Source: Anaerolineales bacterium (GTDB taxonomy: Bacteria; Chloroflexota; Anaerolineae; Anaerolineales; DRMV01). From it: DNA of 39,395 bases. The DNA is taken from positions 1 to 39,395 of the forward strand of contig JALUDX010000101.1 in the NCBI GenBank assembly GCA_027053355.1. Direction: 5' to 3'. The notes beneath the pieces were generated by a model that made no database searches, was not told the DNA's origin, and saw nothing but the letters and a program-made list of their open reading frames with translations. Position 1 is the first letter of the stretch. The number at the start of each line of letters is the position of its first letter. Shown piece by piece: positions 16,464 to 28,090 of this stretch. A program made the translations under genes and the position numbers.

Positions 16464-17150
16464 TCAGAACACCAGTTTGTACCCCACGCCGACCACCGTT
16501 TCGATGCGCAGGTCGCTGCCCGTGAGTTTGCGGCGCAATTGGGCAACGTGCACGTCGACGGTGCGGGTCTGGCCGACGTAGTCGTAGCCCCAGGCCAAGC
16601 GGAGCAGTTGTTCGCGGGTGAGCACCATGCCTCGGTGCTGGGCTAACACCCACAGGAGTTCGAATTCCTGGGCACGCAGGGGCACGGTCTTCCCATCCAC
16701 GCGCACCTCACGGGCTGCGGGGTCGATCAGGGTATTGCCCAAGTGCAGGGGGTGGGCGGTAGCGGTGGCGTTGAAGCGGTCGCGGCGGCGCAACAGGGCT
16801 TTGACCCGGGCGACCAGTTCGCGCGGGTTGAAGGGCTTGGTGAGGTAATCGTCCGCGCCCAGTTCCAGGCCCAAAATTTTGTCGTAGTCGTCGTCGCGGG
16901 CCGTGAGCATGAGCACCGGCACCGGATCGCCAGCCGCGCGCAGACGACGGCAAACCTCTAAACCGTCCAATTTCGGGAGCATGATGTCCAACACCAACGC
17001 GTCGGGGTGCAACGACGCGGCGGCCTGCAATGCGGCCGCACCATCCCCCACCGCGTGCACGCGATAGCCGGCGCGCTTCAGGTAGAGCCCCACCAGTTCG
17101 GTAATGTGCGGCTCGTCGTCTACCACCAGCACCAACGGTTGCTCAGACAC
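16464..17150 (-). CDS. OmpR/PhoB-family response regulator
   Basis: VLVVDDEPHITELVGLYLKRAGY...DALVLDIMLPKLDGLEVC...LMLTARDDD...[15 protein letters not shown] plus C-terminal winged helix. Confidence 0.96.
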   Translation of the reverse strand: MSEQPLVLVVDDEPHITELVGLYLKRAGYRVHAVGDGAAALQAAASLHPDALVLDIMLPKLDGLEVCRRLRAAGDPVPVLMLTARDDDYDKILGLELGADDYLTKPFNPRELVARVKALLRRRDRFNATATAHPLHLGNTLIDPAAREVRVDGKTVPLRAQEFELLWVLAQHRGMVLTREQLLRLAWGYDYVGQTRTVDVHVAQLRRKLTGSDLRIETVVGVGYKLVF

Positions 17151-17544
17151 CGCTTTCCTCAGGAAGAATGGCCACGGCCTCGATTTCGACGGCCACGCCT
17201 TTGGGCAGCGCCGCGGCCTGCACGGCCGAGCGCGCGGGGTAATGATGGGTGAAAAATTGGGCGTACACCGCGTTCATTTTGGCAAAGTCGCCCATGTCGC
17301 GCAAAAACACGGTGGTTTTGACCACGTGGTCTAACGACGCACCGGCCGCGGCCAACACATGTTGCAGGTTGGTCAGCGCCTGACGGGTTTCGGCCTCTAC
17401 CCCGCCGGCGACCACTTCGCCGGTGGCCGGGTCAATGCCGATCTGACCGGCTGTATAGATGAAGGTGCCCACCTTGACCGCCGCAGAATAAGGGCCAATG
17501 GCTTTGGGGGCTTTGTCAGTGGTGATGATCTGTTTGTGCGCCAT
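17143..17544 (-). CDS. ridA: RidA family protein (reactive intermediate/imine deaminase)
   Basis: APKAIGPYSAAVKVGTFIYTAGQIGIDPATGEVV...VVKTTVFLRDMGDFAKMNAVYAQFF...PARSAVQAAALPKGVAVEIEAVA. Confidence 0.95.
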   Translation of the reverse strand: MAHKQIITTDKAPKAIGPYSAAVKVGTFIYTAGQIGIDPATGEVVAGGVEAETRQALTNLQHVLAAAGASLDHVVKTTVFLRDMGDFAKMNAVYAQFFTHHYPARSAVQAAALPKGVAVEIEAVAILPEESGV

Positions 17545-17570
17545 GTCGCCTCCTCACAAGGGGAAAGGTT

Positions 17571-17674
17571 GGTTACTTGGTTACTTGGTTACTTGGTTAC
17601 TTGGTTACTTGGTTACTTGGTTACTTGGTTGCTTGGTTGCTTGGTTACTTGGTTACTTGGTTAGTTGGTTGGCT
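17571..17674. repeat. 8-bp tandem array (GGTTACTT)n, about 13 units, upstream of ridA
   Basis: ggttacttggttacttggttactt... with variant units ggttgctt and ggttagtt. Confidence 0.95.
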
Positions 17675-17725
17675 GCCTCCCTTGGCGGGCTGGCGCCTCC
17701 CTCTGCGTTTTTGTGTTCCTTTGCC

Positions 17726-17951
17726 GTAACTATTCAGCCTCAAAGAGAGGCTACGGATGACGCAGGCAGAAAACCACAGAAGACACAGAGAAGACACCGA
17801 AAACACAGAAGGCGGCAGGGTTGGAGCACTGAAGGATGGGGGCAAATGGCGATCGACTACTCAGATGCTCCTCCTGGCGCTCTCGGCGCCCAAAAATCCG
17901 CTATCATCCGCGTTCATCCGTGGGCTATTTTCCAGAGGCTGAACAGTTACC
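17726..17951. mobile_element. MITE-like repeat element, 226 bp, 16-bp terminal inverted repeats (15/16 matching)
   Basis: Left GTAACTATTCAGCCTC, right GAGGCTGAACAGTTAC; no coding capacity beyond repeat-derived ORFs. Confidence 0.7.
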
Positions 17952-18110
17952 CTTTGCCTTCTTTGCATGACTTGGCGACCTCAGTGTCTCCTCATTCGCA
18001 ACGCGCAACCCACCTCGCGAGCCGAGGTTTATTTTCTTGGGGCCGAACAGTTACCACGCTACTATCATTATACGCCATACCCCCTGCCGCAGGTGGCTTC
18101 GCAGGCGTGC

Positions 18111-19496
18111 TCAGCGGTCAGTCGGCGCAGCCGAGGCCGCGACGGTCTCCCCTTGGGGCAAGGTGAAATAAAAGGCGCTGCCCTGGCCTTCTACGCTTTC
18201 GGCCCACAGCCGGCCACCGTGGGCTTGCACCAGATGTTTGGCAATGGCCAGCCCTAAACCGCTGCCCTGGCTGCGCCGCGATTTGTAAAACCGCTCGAAA
18301 ATGCGGGGTAATTCTTCCGGAGCGATGCCCACCCCCGTATCGCGCACCACGAAAACCACCTCTTCGCCCTGGGGAAAAGCGGTCAGGGTAATCTTGCCCC
18401 CGCGCGGGGTAAACTTGATGGCGTTGTGCACCAGGTTGAAAAGCACCCGCCGGATGTGCTGCGGGTCGGCCAACACCGGCGGCAGGTCTTCAGGCAGGCG
18501 CACTTCCAGCTGCAAACCGGCTTGCTGCGCCTGGGGCTGCGAGCGAGCCACGGAGGCGCGCAACAACGCCTCCGGCAGCACCCGTTCCAAACGCATCGCC
18601 GCCTTCCCCGCCTCTAAACGCGAAAGTTCCAACAGCGATTCCACCAACGCGATGAGATCGTCCAGTTCCTCCTCCATGCGCTGAAGGAAGTGCTGAGCGG
18701 CCTCAGAGTCGTCCCAAGCACCAGTTTGTAGAGTATCGACCAGGGCTTTCAGCCCGGCCAAAGGGGTGCGCAATTCATGAGAAACATTGCTCACAAAGTC
18801 ACGGCGCACGGCTTCCAACCGACGGATGCGGCTGAGATCCTGCAGCAGGATCAGGCAATAGGCCGCGCCTTCGTCGGTGAAAGGCAACGCGGTAGCGTGG
18901 ACAAAGAGCCCCCACGAAGGAATTTCAATGATTTCATTCTGCTCGTGGCCGGAGGCGCGGCAGGCCTCTTCAAGGGTGATGAGTTGGTGCGCCTGCACAA
19001 CCTGGGGGAAGGGCTGGCCGGTGGCGGAACGCAAGTCGGTCTGCAGGAGACGGGCTGCAGCAGGGTTGAGCAGGTCGACTTGCCCCCGCGCGTTGGTGAT
19101 CAGCACACCATCGGACATACGGGCCAGCACCGAGGCCAGCCGCGCCCGTTCGCGGCGCAGGTTGGCCACCATGGCCTGGCTTTGCTGGGCCATCGCGTTG
19201 AGGCGCCGCGCCAGGCGGGCGATGGCATCGTCACCCGAGGCCAAATAGCGGGCACGGCTATCGCCCGCGGCCAATCGGCGGGTGACGTCGGTGAGTTCCT
19301 GCAAAGGGCGGATGACCCGCGCGTACAGGCCATAGGCGAGGAGCAACAACAGTACCACGGCCACGCCCCCCACCACCCACACCGCGCCGCGGGAGGAAGC
19401 CGGCACCCTCTGGGCTGCCACCAGAGTGACGGCCAAAGTCAATAAGGCGGAAAGTACAGCCCCCCACCCCAACAAGCGTGACATCACGCGCTCCAC
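18111..19496 (-). CDS. PhoR-like sensor histidine kinase (TM-HAMP-PAS-HisKA-HATPase)
   Basis: HAMP IRPLQELTDVTRRLAAGD; PAS LARMSDGVLITNARGQVDLLNPAAARLL; H-box DFVSNVSHELRTPLAGLKALVDTL; G2 GSGLGLAIAKHLVQAHGG. Confidence 0.93.
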   Translation of the reverse strand: MERVMSRLLGWGAVLSALLTLAVTLVAAQRVPASSRGAVWVVGGVAVVLLLLLAYGLYARVIRPLQELTDVTRRLAAGDSRARYLASGDDAIARLARRLNAMAQQSQAMVANLRRERARLASVLARMSDGVLITNARGQVDLLNPAAARLLQTDLRSATGQPFPQVVQAHQLITLEEACRASGHEQNEIIEIPSWGLFVHATALPFTDEGAAYCLILLQDLSRIRRLEAVRRDFVSNVSHELRTPLAGLKALVDTLQTGAWDDSEAAQHFLQRMEEELDDLIALVESLLELSRLEAGKAAMRLERVLPEALLRASVARSQPQAQQAGLQLEVRLPEDLPPVLADPQHIRRVLFNLVHNAIKFTPRGGKITLTAFPQGEEVVFVVRDTGVGIAPEELPRIFERFYKSRRSQGSGLGLAIAKHLVQAHGGRLWAESVEGQGSAFYFTLPQGETVAASAAPTDR

Positions 19497-19550
19497 ATCA
19501 ATCAGACGAGTTTATTCAACCTCGGTGCGAGAGAGCCGCAGAGAAGGGGG

Positions 19551-20252
19551 CTACCCTTCAAAACAGTACCCCGCGCCCCGCACGGTAATCAAGCGGCGGG
19601 GGTGGGCCGGGTCGTCTTCGATTTTCTCCCGCAGCCAACGGATGTGCACGTCGACCGTGCGGCTGCCGCCGCTAAATTCCCAGCCCCACACGCGCGCCAA
19701 AATCAGATCACGCGAAAGCACGACCCCCCGATTGCGGGCTAAAAACACTAACAGGTCGAACTCTTTAGGCTTCAGGTGCAACGGTTCCCCATGCAGCAAC
19801 ACCTGCCGCCGGTTGAGGTCGATCTGCAAATCGTCGAAGATGAGCCGAGGAGGCGCGAGAGCCTCGGGCGCCCGCTGGCTAAGCGTGCCGCGGCGGAGTT
19901 GCGCCTTGACCCGTGCCAGCAACTCCCTCATGCTAAAAGGCTTGGTCAAATAATCGTCTGCACCCATCTCCAGCCCCAACACCTTGTCCGTTTCGCCGTC
20001 GCGGGCGGTAAGCATCAAGATGGGCGTCGCGGTTTCCTGGCGCAAAATACGGCACACCTCTAACCCGTCGAGACCAGGGAGCATCCAATCCAAAATCACC
20101 AGGTCGGGGTAGTGTTCCCGTGCCAAAGCCAGGCCGCGGTGGCCGTCGGCCGCGAGGAGCACCTCGTGTCCCTCGCGACGCAGGTTGTAGGCCAAGGTCT
20201 CGCGCAACACCGCGTCGTCTTCGACCACCAAAATCGTCGTCGCCATGGGCAC
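19551..20252 (-). CDS. PhoB/OmpR-family response regulator
   Basis: [23 protein letters not shown]...[17 protein letters not shown]...[19 protein letters not shown]; winged helix [20 protein letters not shown]...VRGAGYCFE. Confidence 0.95.
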   Translation of the reverse strand: MPMATTILVVEDDAVLRETLAYNLRREGHEVLLAADGHRGLALAREHYPDLVILDWMLPGLDGLEVCRILRQETATPILMLTARDGETDKVLGLEMGADDYLTKPFSMRELLARVKAQLRRGTLSQRAPEALAPPRLIFDDLQIDLNRRQVLLHGEPLHLKPKEFDLLVFLARNRGVVLSRDLILARVWGWEFSGGSRTVDVHIRWLREKIEDDPAHPRRLITVRGAGYCFEG

Positions 20253-20589
20253 AACTCAACTGCAGAGCAAGGAATACGGGAAGACGGTTGAGGCGCTGAA
20301 GGACTCGGGAATTGAGTGAAGGGGTATGACGACCCCGCTCCCACTGCCTCAGTGGGGTTCAGTATACTGCCAGTGAAAAGGCGCGTCAAGTTCGGGGAAC
20401 CTCCTTCCTCCCGAAGCCCAGGTGCCAATGCTCACATCTTAGGCGGCAACTTTGTGCAAAACTGGACAATATCATCGCTTTCGGGTATCATTTTACCGCT
20501 CTCCTCAGGGGCTCATTCCCCCCGGCAGGAGGAGTTTTGCTGCGCCTTGGGGAAAGGCGTGGTATCCTTTGTGAGGATGACCTGCCCTT

Positions 20590-21660
20590 ATGGACCAAAC
20601 CGTCCAACTGTTGAAATTGCTTACCGAAGCCCACGGCGTCCCCGGCTTCGAAGCGCCGGTACGTGCTTTAATCCGCGAGCGTCTGCTGCCGTTAGGTGAG
20701 GTTTCCCAAGATCATCTGGGAAGCCTCATTTGCCGTCAGGAAGGGCAAGCCCCCACGCCCAAAGTGATGCTCGCCGCCCACATGGACGAGGTGGGCTTCA
20801 TGGTCAAACACATCACCCCAGAAGGCTTCATTAAATTCCTGCCTCTGGGAGGATGGTTCGACCAGGTGCTCTTGGGCCAGCGGGTCATCATCAAGACCAG
20901 CCAGGGGGATGTAGTCGGCGTCATCGGCGCGAAACCGCCGCACCTTCTGCCTGCCGAGGAACGCAACAAGGTGGTGCCCAAAAAAGAAATGTACATCGAC
21001 ATCGGCGCGACCTCCAAGGCAGAGGTAGAAGAAGCCGGCGTGCGATTGGGAGACCCCGTGGTTCCGCGCGCCGACTTTGTCGTTTTAGCCAGCGGCAAAG
21101 CCTACCTGGCCAAAGCCTTCGACGACCGGGTGGGGGTCGCGGTCATACTGCAGGCCCTGGCAACCCTCAAGGCGCAAGGGCATCCCAACACCCTTTACGG
21201 CGTAGCCACCGTGCAAGAAGAAGTGGGGGTGCGCGGGGCACGCACCGGCGTGTGGGCTGTGGAACCCGACGTAGCCATCGTCTTGGAATCGGACATTGCC
21301 GGCGACGTGCCCGGCGTCAAAGCCGAACAAGCCGCGGCCAAAATGGGGCAAGGCCCCACGCTCATTTTCTACGACCGCAGCATGATCCCCAACCTGGCCT
21401 TACGCGACCTTTTCATGGAAACCGCCAAAGCCATCGGGGTCAACTTGCAAATTTCGTTTTTGGAAGGGGGCGCGACCGACGGTGCGGCCATTCACCTGCA
21501 CCGCATCGGTGTGCCAACCGTGGTTCTGGGCGTCCCGGCCCGCCACATTCATTCCCACAGCGCGATCATCCATCGTGACGACTTTGATCAGGCCGTGCAA
21601 TTGCTGGTAGCCGTCTTGCAGCGCTTAGACGCGGAGACGGTGGCAGCGTTGACGCGGTGA
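20590..21660 (+). CDS. M42 family metallopeptidase (glutamyl aminopeptidase/endoglucanase-type)
   Basis: EAHGVPGFEAPVR...MLAAHMDEVGFMVKHI...KAFDDRVGVAVILQAL...GVATVQEEVGVRGARTG...ARHIHSHSAIIHRDD. Confidence 0.95.
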   Translation: MDQTVQLLKLLTEAHGVPGFEAPVRALIRERLLPLGEVSQDHLGSLICRQEGQAPTPKVMLAAHMDEVGFMVKHITPEGFIKFLPLGGWFDQVLLGQRVIIKTSQGDVVGVIGAKPPHLLPAEERNKVVPKKEMYIDIGATSKAEVEEAGVRLGDPVVPRADFVVLASGKAYLAKAFDDRVGVAVILQALATLKAQGHPNTLYGVATVQEEVGVRGARTGVWAVEPDVAIVLESDIAGDVPGVKAEQAAAKMGQGPTLIFYDRSMIPNLALRDLFMETAKAIGVNLQISFLEGGATDGAAIHLHRIGVPTVVLGVPARHIHSHSAIIHRDDFDQAVQLLVAVLQRLDAETVAALTR

Positions 21661-21675
21661 GCATTTGGAGGCGAA

Positions 21676-23343
21676 ATGGCTGAACCCATCAAACAAATTG
21701 TCGAAGACCTGCAAAAACAGATCGAGGATTTCGAACCTCGTCTGGAAGTGCGCGACATGGGCGTCGTGCTGGAAGCCGGTGACGGCATCGCCCGCGCCAG
21801 CGGCCTTTCCGACGTCCGCTCGCAAGAACTGGTGCGCTTCGAAAACGGCGTGATGGGCATTGCCTTCAACTTAGAGAAGGACAATGTCGGCATCATCATC
21901 ATGGGCGACTACACCGAAATCGAAGAAGGCACCAAAGTCTACACCACCAAGCGCATTGCTTCGGTGCCCGTGGGCGACGGGCTGATCGGCCGGGTGGTCA
22001 ACGCGTTGGGCGAACCCATCGACGGCAAAGGCCCCATCCAATTTGAGCGTTACCGCCCGGTGGAACGCATCGCCCCCGGCGTGATCGAGCGCAAAGACGT
22101 CGACACCCCCCTGCTCACCGGCATCAAAGCCATCGACGCGATGATCCCCATCGGCCGCGGCCAGCGCGAACTCATCATCGGCGACCGCCAGACCGGTAAA
22201 ACCGCCATCGCCATCGACACCATCCTCAACCAAAAGGGCAAAGACGTCCTCTGCATTTACGTGGCCATCGGCCAGAAAAAGGCGCAAGTCGCCCGCACCG
22301 TGGCCGTGCTGGAAAAGTTCGGCGCGATGGAATACACCACCGTGGTAGTGGCCTCGGCCGACGAACCCGCGGCCCTGCAATACCTGGCCCCCTACGCGGG
22401 CTGCGCCATCGGCGAGGAATTCATGGAAACCGGGCGCGACGCGCTCATCGTGTACGACGACCTTTCCAAGCACGCGTGGGCTTACCGCGAAGTCTCCCTG
22501 CTCATGCGCCGTCCCCCCGGCCGTGAAGCCTACCCCGGCGACGTTTTCTACCTGCATTCCCGCCTGCTGGAACGCGCCGCCCGCATGGCCGACAAATACG
22601 CCATCGTGCCCGCGGACTACACCAGCGACGACGGCATGGCCGCGCCCGAAGACAGCGTGGACGGCAAAGTATACGGCGGCCCCGTGGGCGAGCACGATGC
22701 CGAAGAAGCCCGCAAAGCCATGGAAAACGCCGACGCCTACAAAGTCGTCAAAGTGCGCGGCACCGGCGGCTCGCTGACCGCGCTGCCCATCATCGAAACC
22801 CTGCTGGGCGACGTTTCCGCCTACATCCCCACCAACGTGATTTCCATTACCGACGGCCAAATCTACCTGGAAAGCAACCTCTTCTACGCGGGCATCCGCC
22901 CGGCCATCAACGTCGGTATTTCGGTTTCCCGCGTGGGCGGCGACGCCCAGACCAAGGCCATGAAACAGGTGGCCGGCCGTCTGCGCCTCGACATGGCCGC
23001 CTTCCGCGAACTGGCCGCCTTTGCCCAGTTCGGCTCCGACTTAGACAAAGCCACCCAGGCCCAACTCAACCGCGGCCTGCGGATGCAAGAAATCCTCAAA
23101 CAGCCGCAATACTCGCCCGTGCCCTTGGAACACGAAATCATCGTGATCTACGCGGCCACCCACGGTTACGCGGACAACGTGCCGCTGGAAAAAATGCGCC
23201 AGTGGGAACTGGACCTGCTGCGCTACATGGACACCAGCCACCCCGAAATCGGCCGCACCATCATCAGCGAAGGCAAAATCACCCCCGCAACCGAAGAAAA
23301 ACTCAAAGCCGCCATCGAAGCCTTCATGGCCGGCTGGAGTTAA
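21676..23343 (+). CDS. atpA: F1F0 ATP synthase subunit alpha
   Basis: [19 protein letters not shown] Walker [25 protein letters not shown]; full-length 555 aa. Confidence 0.98.
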   Translation: MAEPIKQIVEDLQKQIEDFEPRLEVRDMGVVLEAGDGIARASGLSDVRSQELVRFENGVMGIAFNLEKDNVGIIIMGDYTEIEEGTKVYTTKRIASVPVGDGLIGRVVNALGEPIDGKGPIQFERYRPVERIAPGVIERKDVDTPLLTGIKAIDAMIPIGRGQRELIIGDRQTGKTAIAIDTILNQKGKDVLCIYVAIGQKKAQVARTVAVLEKFGAMEYTTVVVASADEPAALQYLAPYAGCAIGEEFMETGRDALIVYDDLSKHAWAYREVSLLMRRPPGREAYPGDVFYLHSRLLERAARMADKYAIVPADYTSDDGMAAPEDSVDGKVYGGPVGEHDAEEARKAMENADAYKVVKVRGTGGSLTALPIIETLLGDVSAYIPTNVISITDGQIYLESNLFYAGIRPAINVGISVSRVGGDAQTKAMKQVAGRLRLDMAAFRELAAFAQFGSDLDKATQAQLNRGLRMQEILKQPQYSPVPLEHEIIVIYAATHGYADNVPLEKMRQWELDLLRYMDTSHPEIGRTIISEGKITPATEEKLKAAIEAFMAGWS

Positions 23344-23356
23344 GGGATAAGCGCCT

Positions 23357-24280
23357 ATGGCTACCGCACGAGAGGTCAAACTCCGTATTCGGAGCGTCAA
23401 AAACATCGCCCAAATCACCCGCGCCTTGCAAGCGGTAAGCGCCAGCAAAGTGCAGCGGGCTATTGCCACGGTGGAAGCCAGCCGCCCCTACGCCACCAAA
23501 GCGTGGGAAGTGCTGACCCACATCGCCAACCAACCGGGGCGAGAACAAATGCACCCGCTGATGGCGCGGCGCGACGAAATCAAGAACATCCTGGTGGTGC
23601 TCATCACCAGCGACCGCGGGCTGGCCGGGCCTTACAACACCAACGTCTTGCGCTACACCTTCAAGAAATTCGACCACGCGCCCGCCGCCGTCCACTACGC
23701 CACCATCGGCCGCAAAGGGCGAGAAATCTTGCACCGCCGGGGTAAACACATCATCGCCGACTTCAGCGGCATCCCCGACCGCCCCACTTTTTCCGACGTC
23801 TCCCACATCGGGCACCTGCTGGTCGAAGAATTCCTCAGCGGCAAAGCCGACGAGGTCTATCTGGTGTACACCGACTTCATTAACATGCTGCGCCAAAACC
23901 CCACCGCGAAAAAACTCCTCCCCTTAGAGGTGGAAGAAGAAAGCCGGGTGCAGCAATTCAGCCCCACGGGCGGGCAAAAAGTGCTCCCCGCGTACATCTA
24001 CGAACCGGACGATGTGGAAATCCTCAATCAGATCGTGCCCCGGTTCACGCAACTGCAGGTCTTCCACGCCATTTTGGAATCACAAGCCAGTGAGCACGCA
24101 GCCCGCATGGTGGCCATGAAAAACGCCACCGACAACGCCAGCGAACTGGCCGACGCGCTGCAACTGGAATACAACAAAGCCCGCCAGCAGAGCATCACCA
24201 GCGAAATGCTGGACATCGCCGGCGGCGCCGAGGCGCTGGCTCAGGCTATGGCCGCCGAAGCCCGCAAGGCGTCTTCCTGA
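23357..24280 (+). CDS. atpG: F1F0 ATP synthase subunit gamma
   Basis: MATAREVKLRIRSVKNIAQITRALQAVSASKV...; C-terminal MKNATDNASELADALQLEYNKARQQSITSEMLDIAGGAEAL. Confidence 0.97.
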   Translation: MATAREVKLRIRSVKNIAQITRALQAVSASKVQRAIATVEASRPYATKAWEVLTHIANQPGREQMHPLMARRDEIKNILVVLITSDRGLAGPYNTNVLRYTFKKFDHAPAAVHYATIGRKGREILHRRGKHIIADFSGIPDRPTFSDVSHIGHLLVEEFLSGKADEVYLVYTDFINMLRQNPTAKKLLPLEVEEESRVQQFSPTGGQKVLPAYIYEPDDVEILNQIVPRFTQLQVFHAILESQASEHAARMVAMKNATDNASELADALQLEYNKARQQSITSEMLDIAGGAEALAQAMAAEARKASS

Positions 24281-24301
24281 GCCGCTGAGAAGTAAAAAAA
24301 A

Positions 24302-25861
<1,560 letters not shown>

Positions 25862-25869
25862 GAGGCGCT

Positions 25870-26325
25870 ATGCCCATTCGTTGCGAAATTGTCTCGCAGG
25901 ATCGCATGGTCTGGTCTGGCGAGGCCGACATGGTGGTCGTGCCCGGTGCAGGGGGCGAAATGGGCATCTTGCCCAACCACGCGCCGCTGCTTTCAACCCT
26001 CAGGCCGGGCATCATCAAAGTGGTGCACCAGGGCGAAGAAGAGTATTTCACCGTGACCGGCGGGGTGGTGGAAGTGCGGCCCGAAAAGGTGACCGTGTTG
26101 GCCGACGCGTCGGAGCACGTCAGCGAAATCGACGTCCAACGGGCTGAGGCCGCGCGGCAACGGGCAGAGGAATTGCTCAAACAGGCCCCGCCCACCACAG
26201 CCGAACACCTGGCCGCGCAAGCCGCCCTGCAGCGGGCGCGCATCCGGTTGGAGGCCGCGCGGCGGTTCCGGCCTAAACGAGGCCCGCAGATCCAAAGCGG
26301 CCCCGCGGACGAAGAACAAGGCTGA
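25870..26325 (+). CDS. atpC: F1F0 ATP synthase subunit epsilon
   Basis: MPIRCEIVSQDRMVWSGEADMVVVPGAGGEMGILPNHAPLLSTLRPGII; adjacent to atpD. Confidence 0.95.
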   Translation: MPIRCEIVSQDRMVWSGEADMVVVPGAGGEMGILPNHAPLLSTLRPGIIKVVHQGEEEYFTVTGGVVEVRPEKVTVLADASEHVSEIDVQRAEAARQRAEELLKQAPPTTAEHLAAQAALQRARIRLEAARRFRPKRGPQIQSGPADEEQG

Positions 26326-26333
26326 GGTGCCTG

Positions 26334-27341
26334 ATGGCGCTTTTTTCCCGGAACCTGGGCATCGACCTGGGAACCGAGCGGGTGCGGATTGCCGAGGGCG
26401 AACAGGTCTTGCTGGACGAACCCACGCTGGTCGCGGTGGCCGTGGCCGAGCGGCGGATGGTCGCGGCAGGCGAAGAAGCCGCCCAGATGGAAGGCCGCAC
26501 CCCCGACATCTATGAGGTCATCCGCCCCTTGCAAAACGGGGTGGTGGCCTACTACGAGTTGACCGAAAAACTGCTGGGCTTGCTGCTGCGCAAGGCCGGG
26601 GGGGCGTCGTGGCTCTTCCGCCCTAAGGTGATGATCACCGTGCCCTACGGCGTCACCAGCGTAGAACGGCGGGCTGTGCACGAAGCCGCGTTGCAGGCAG
26701 GGAGCAGCGAGGTTTTCCTCATCCCCAACCCCTTGGCCGCGGCCTTGGGCGCCGACCTGCCCGTGGGGAGCCCGGCGGGCAACATGATCGTCAACTTGGG
26801 TGCGGGCACCACCCAGGCCGCGGTGATCGCCATGTATGGCGTGGTGGCCGCAGAAACCCTGCGCGCCGGCGGGCGCGCCTTGGACGAGGCGCTGATCACC
26901 TACGTCCGGCGCAAATACGGCCTGGTGATCGGCCAGCCCACCGCGGAGCAGGCAAAAATCAAAATCGGCGCCGCGGTGCCGTTGGACGAAGAAATGAGCA
27001 CCGAAGTGCAAGGCCAGGATCAGGTCAGCGGCCTGCCGCGCGAAATCACCCTCACCACCAGCGAAATCGTCGAAGCCCTGCAAGAACCCTTGCACCGCAT
27101 GATCGAAAGCGTACGCCTGGTGATGGAAAAAACGCCGCCCGAACTGGTGGTCGACGTGATCGACCGGGGGGTGGCGCTGTGTGGGGGCACCGCGTTGCTC
27201 CGCGGCCTGGATCGGCTGATGACCAAGGAATTAGGGGTGCCCGCGTATCTGGTCGACCAGCCGCAACACGCAGCAGTGTTGGGCGCAGCCCGCGGTTTGG
27301 AACAATTGCCTGTGTTGCGTCGCCATTTGGTCTCCGTCTGA
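26334..27341 (+). CDS. mreB: MreB/Mbl-family rod shape-determining actin homologue
   Basis: NLGIDLGTERVRI...IRPLQNGVVAYYELTEKLLG...MITVPYGVTSVERRAVHEAALQAG...GALCGGTALLRGLD-type motifs. Confidence 0.92.
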   Translation: MALFSRNLGIDLGTERVRIAEGEQVLLDEPTLVAVAVAERRMVAAGEEAAQMEGRTPDIYEVIRPLQNGVVAYYELTEKLLGLLLRKAGGASWLFRPKVMITVPYGVTSVERRAVHEAALQAGSSEVFLIPNPLAAALGADLPVGSPAGNMIVNLGAGTTQAAVIAMYGVVAAETLRAGGRALDEALITYVRRKYGLVIGQPTAEQAKIKIGAAVPLDEEMSTEVQGQDQVSGLPREITLTTSEIVEALQEPLHRMIESVRLVMEKTPPELVVDVIDRGVALCGGTALLRGLDRLMTKELGVPAYLVDQPQHAAVLGAARGLEQLPVLRRHLVSV

Positions 27342-27366
27342 ACGGCTTGCCTCTTGCAGAAAACCC

Positions 27367-27398
27367 AACCCCCCGCCGACGGCGGGGGGTTCCTTTTT
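27367..27398 (+). terminator. Rho-independent terminator between convergent mreB and rex
   Basis: AACCCCCCGCCGACGGCGGGGGGTT GC-rich hairpin followed by CCTTTTT. Confidence 0.88.
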
Positions 27399-27434
27399 GG
27401 TGGCCTCTATGCCATGGCCGCCAACCCTCACGGC

Positions 27435-28079
27435 CTACGCGAGGTAGTAAGTCATCCGCTGCAGGGGAATCACCGGATCGAGATATTCCACCCGCACGTC
27501 GTCGGGCACGGTGAGATGAATGGGCGCATAATTGAGAATGGCCTTCACCCCTGCGAAGACCAGCAGGTTGGCCACCTCTTGCGCGGCCGCAGCCGGCGTG
27601 GCGATCATCCCGATTTTGATGGCGGCTTCCTGCACCCGCCGCGCCAGCAGGCGCACATCTTCCACCACCAGGTCGCCCGCCTGGGTGCCGATGCGCTCAG
27701 GGTCTTTGTCGAAAGCCATGGCGATGCGGAAGCCGCGGTTGGCAAAGCCCTTGTAACGAGCCAAGGCGTGCCCCAGGTCGCCCACGCCGACCAGCACCAC
27801 ATCCCAAACCCGGTCGATGTGCAAATGGCGGCGCAAAGCCTCGATCAGCGCCGCTATCGGGTAGCCTCGCCCCTGCTTGCCGTATTCGCCAAACATGGAA
27901 AGGTCTTTGCGAATCTGAGCGGCTGAAATGCCCAGACGCTCGCTGAGTTCCTGCGAAGAAATGCACGTCAGCCCCTCTTGTCGGGCGTGCTCCAGGGCAC
28001 GCAGGTAAATGGGCAGGCGGCTGACCACCACGTGGGGAATTTTCTCTCTGCTGCTCATAACCGACCTCGCCAAAGTCAA
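27435..28079 (-). CDS. rex: Redox-sensing transcriptional repressor Rex
   Basis: VVVSRLPIYLRALEHARQEGLTCISSQELSERLGISAAQIRKDLSMFGEYGKQGRGYPI...VVLVGVGDLGHALARYKGF. Confidence 0.96.
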   Translation of the reverse strand: MTLARSVMSSREKIPHVVVSRLPIYLRALEHARQEGLTCISSQELSERLGISAAQIRKDLSMFGEYGKQGRGYPIAALIEALRRHLHIDRVWDVVLVGVGDLGHALARYKGFANRGFRIAMAFDKDPERIGTQAGDLVVEDVRLLARRVQEAAIKIGMIATPAAAAQEVANLLVFAGVKAILNYAPIHLTVPDDVRVEYLDPVIPLQRMTYYLA

Positions 28080-28090
28080 TGAAAAAACGA

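Noticed and set aside
17571-17674. Possible CRISPR array
   Set aside because: Direct tandem 8-mers without spacers and no cas genes nearby.
17498-18166. 222-aa plus-strand ORF with WLLGYLVTWLLGYLVT repeats
   Set aside because: Arises from translating the GGTTACTT array and the MITE-like repeat; not a plausible gene.
15104-20252. Two adjacent HK/RR pairs as an unusual signalling hub
   Set aside because: Each is a conventional OmpR-type two-component system with standard domains; only the flanking inverted repeats are noteworthy.
21871-22860. 329-aa minus-strand ORF opposite atpA
   Set aside because: Gly/Val/His/Phe-rich translation typical of a reverse-complement shadow ORF.
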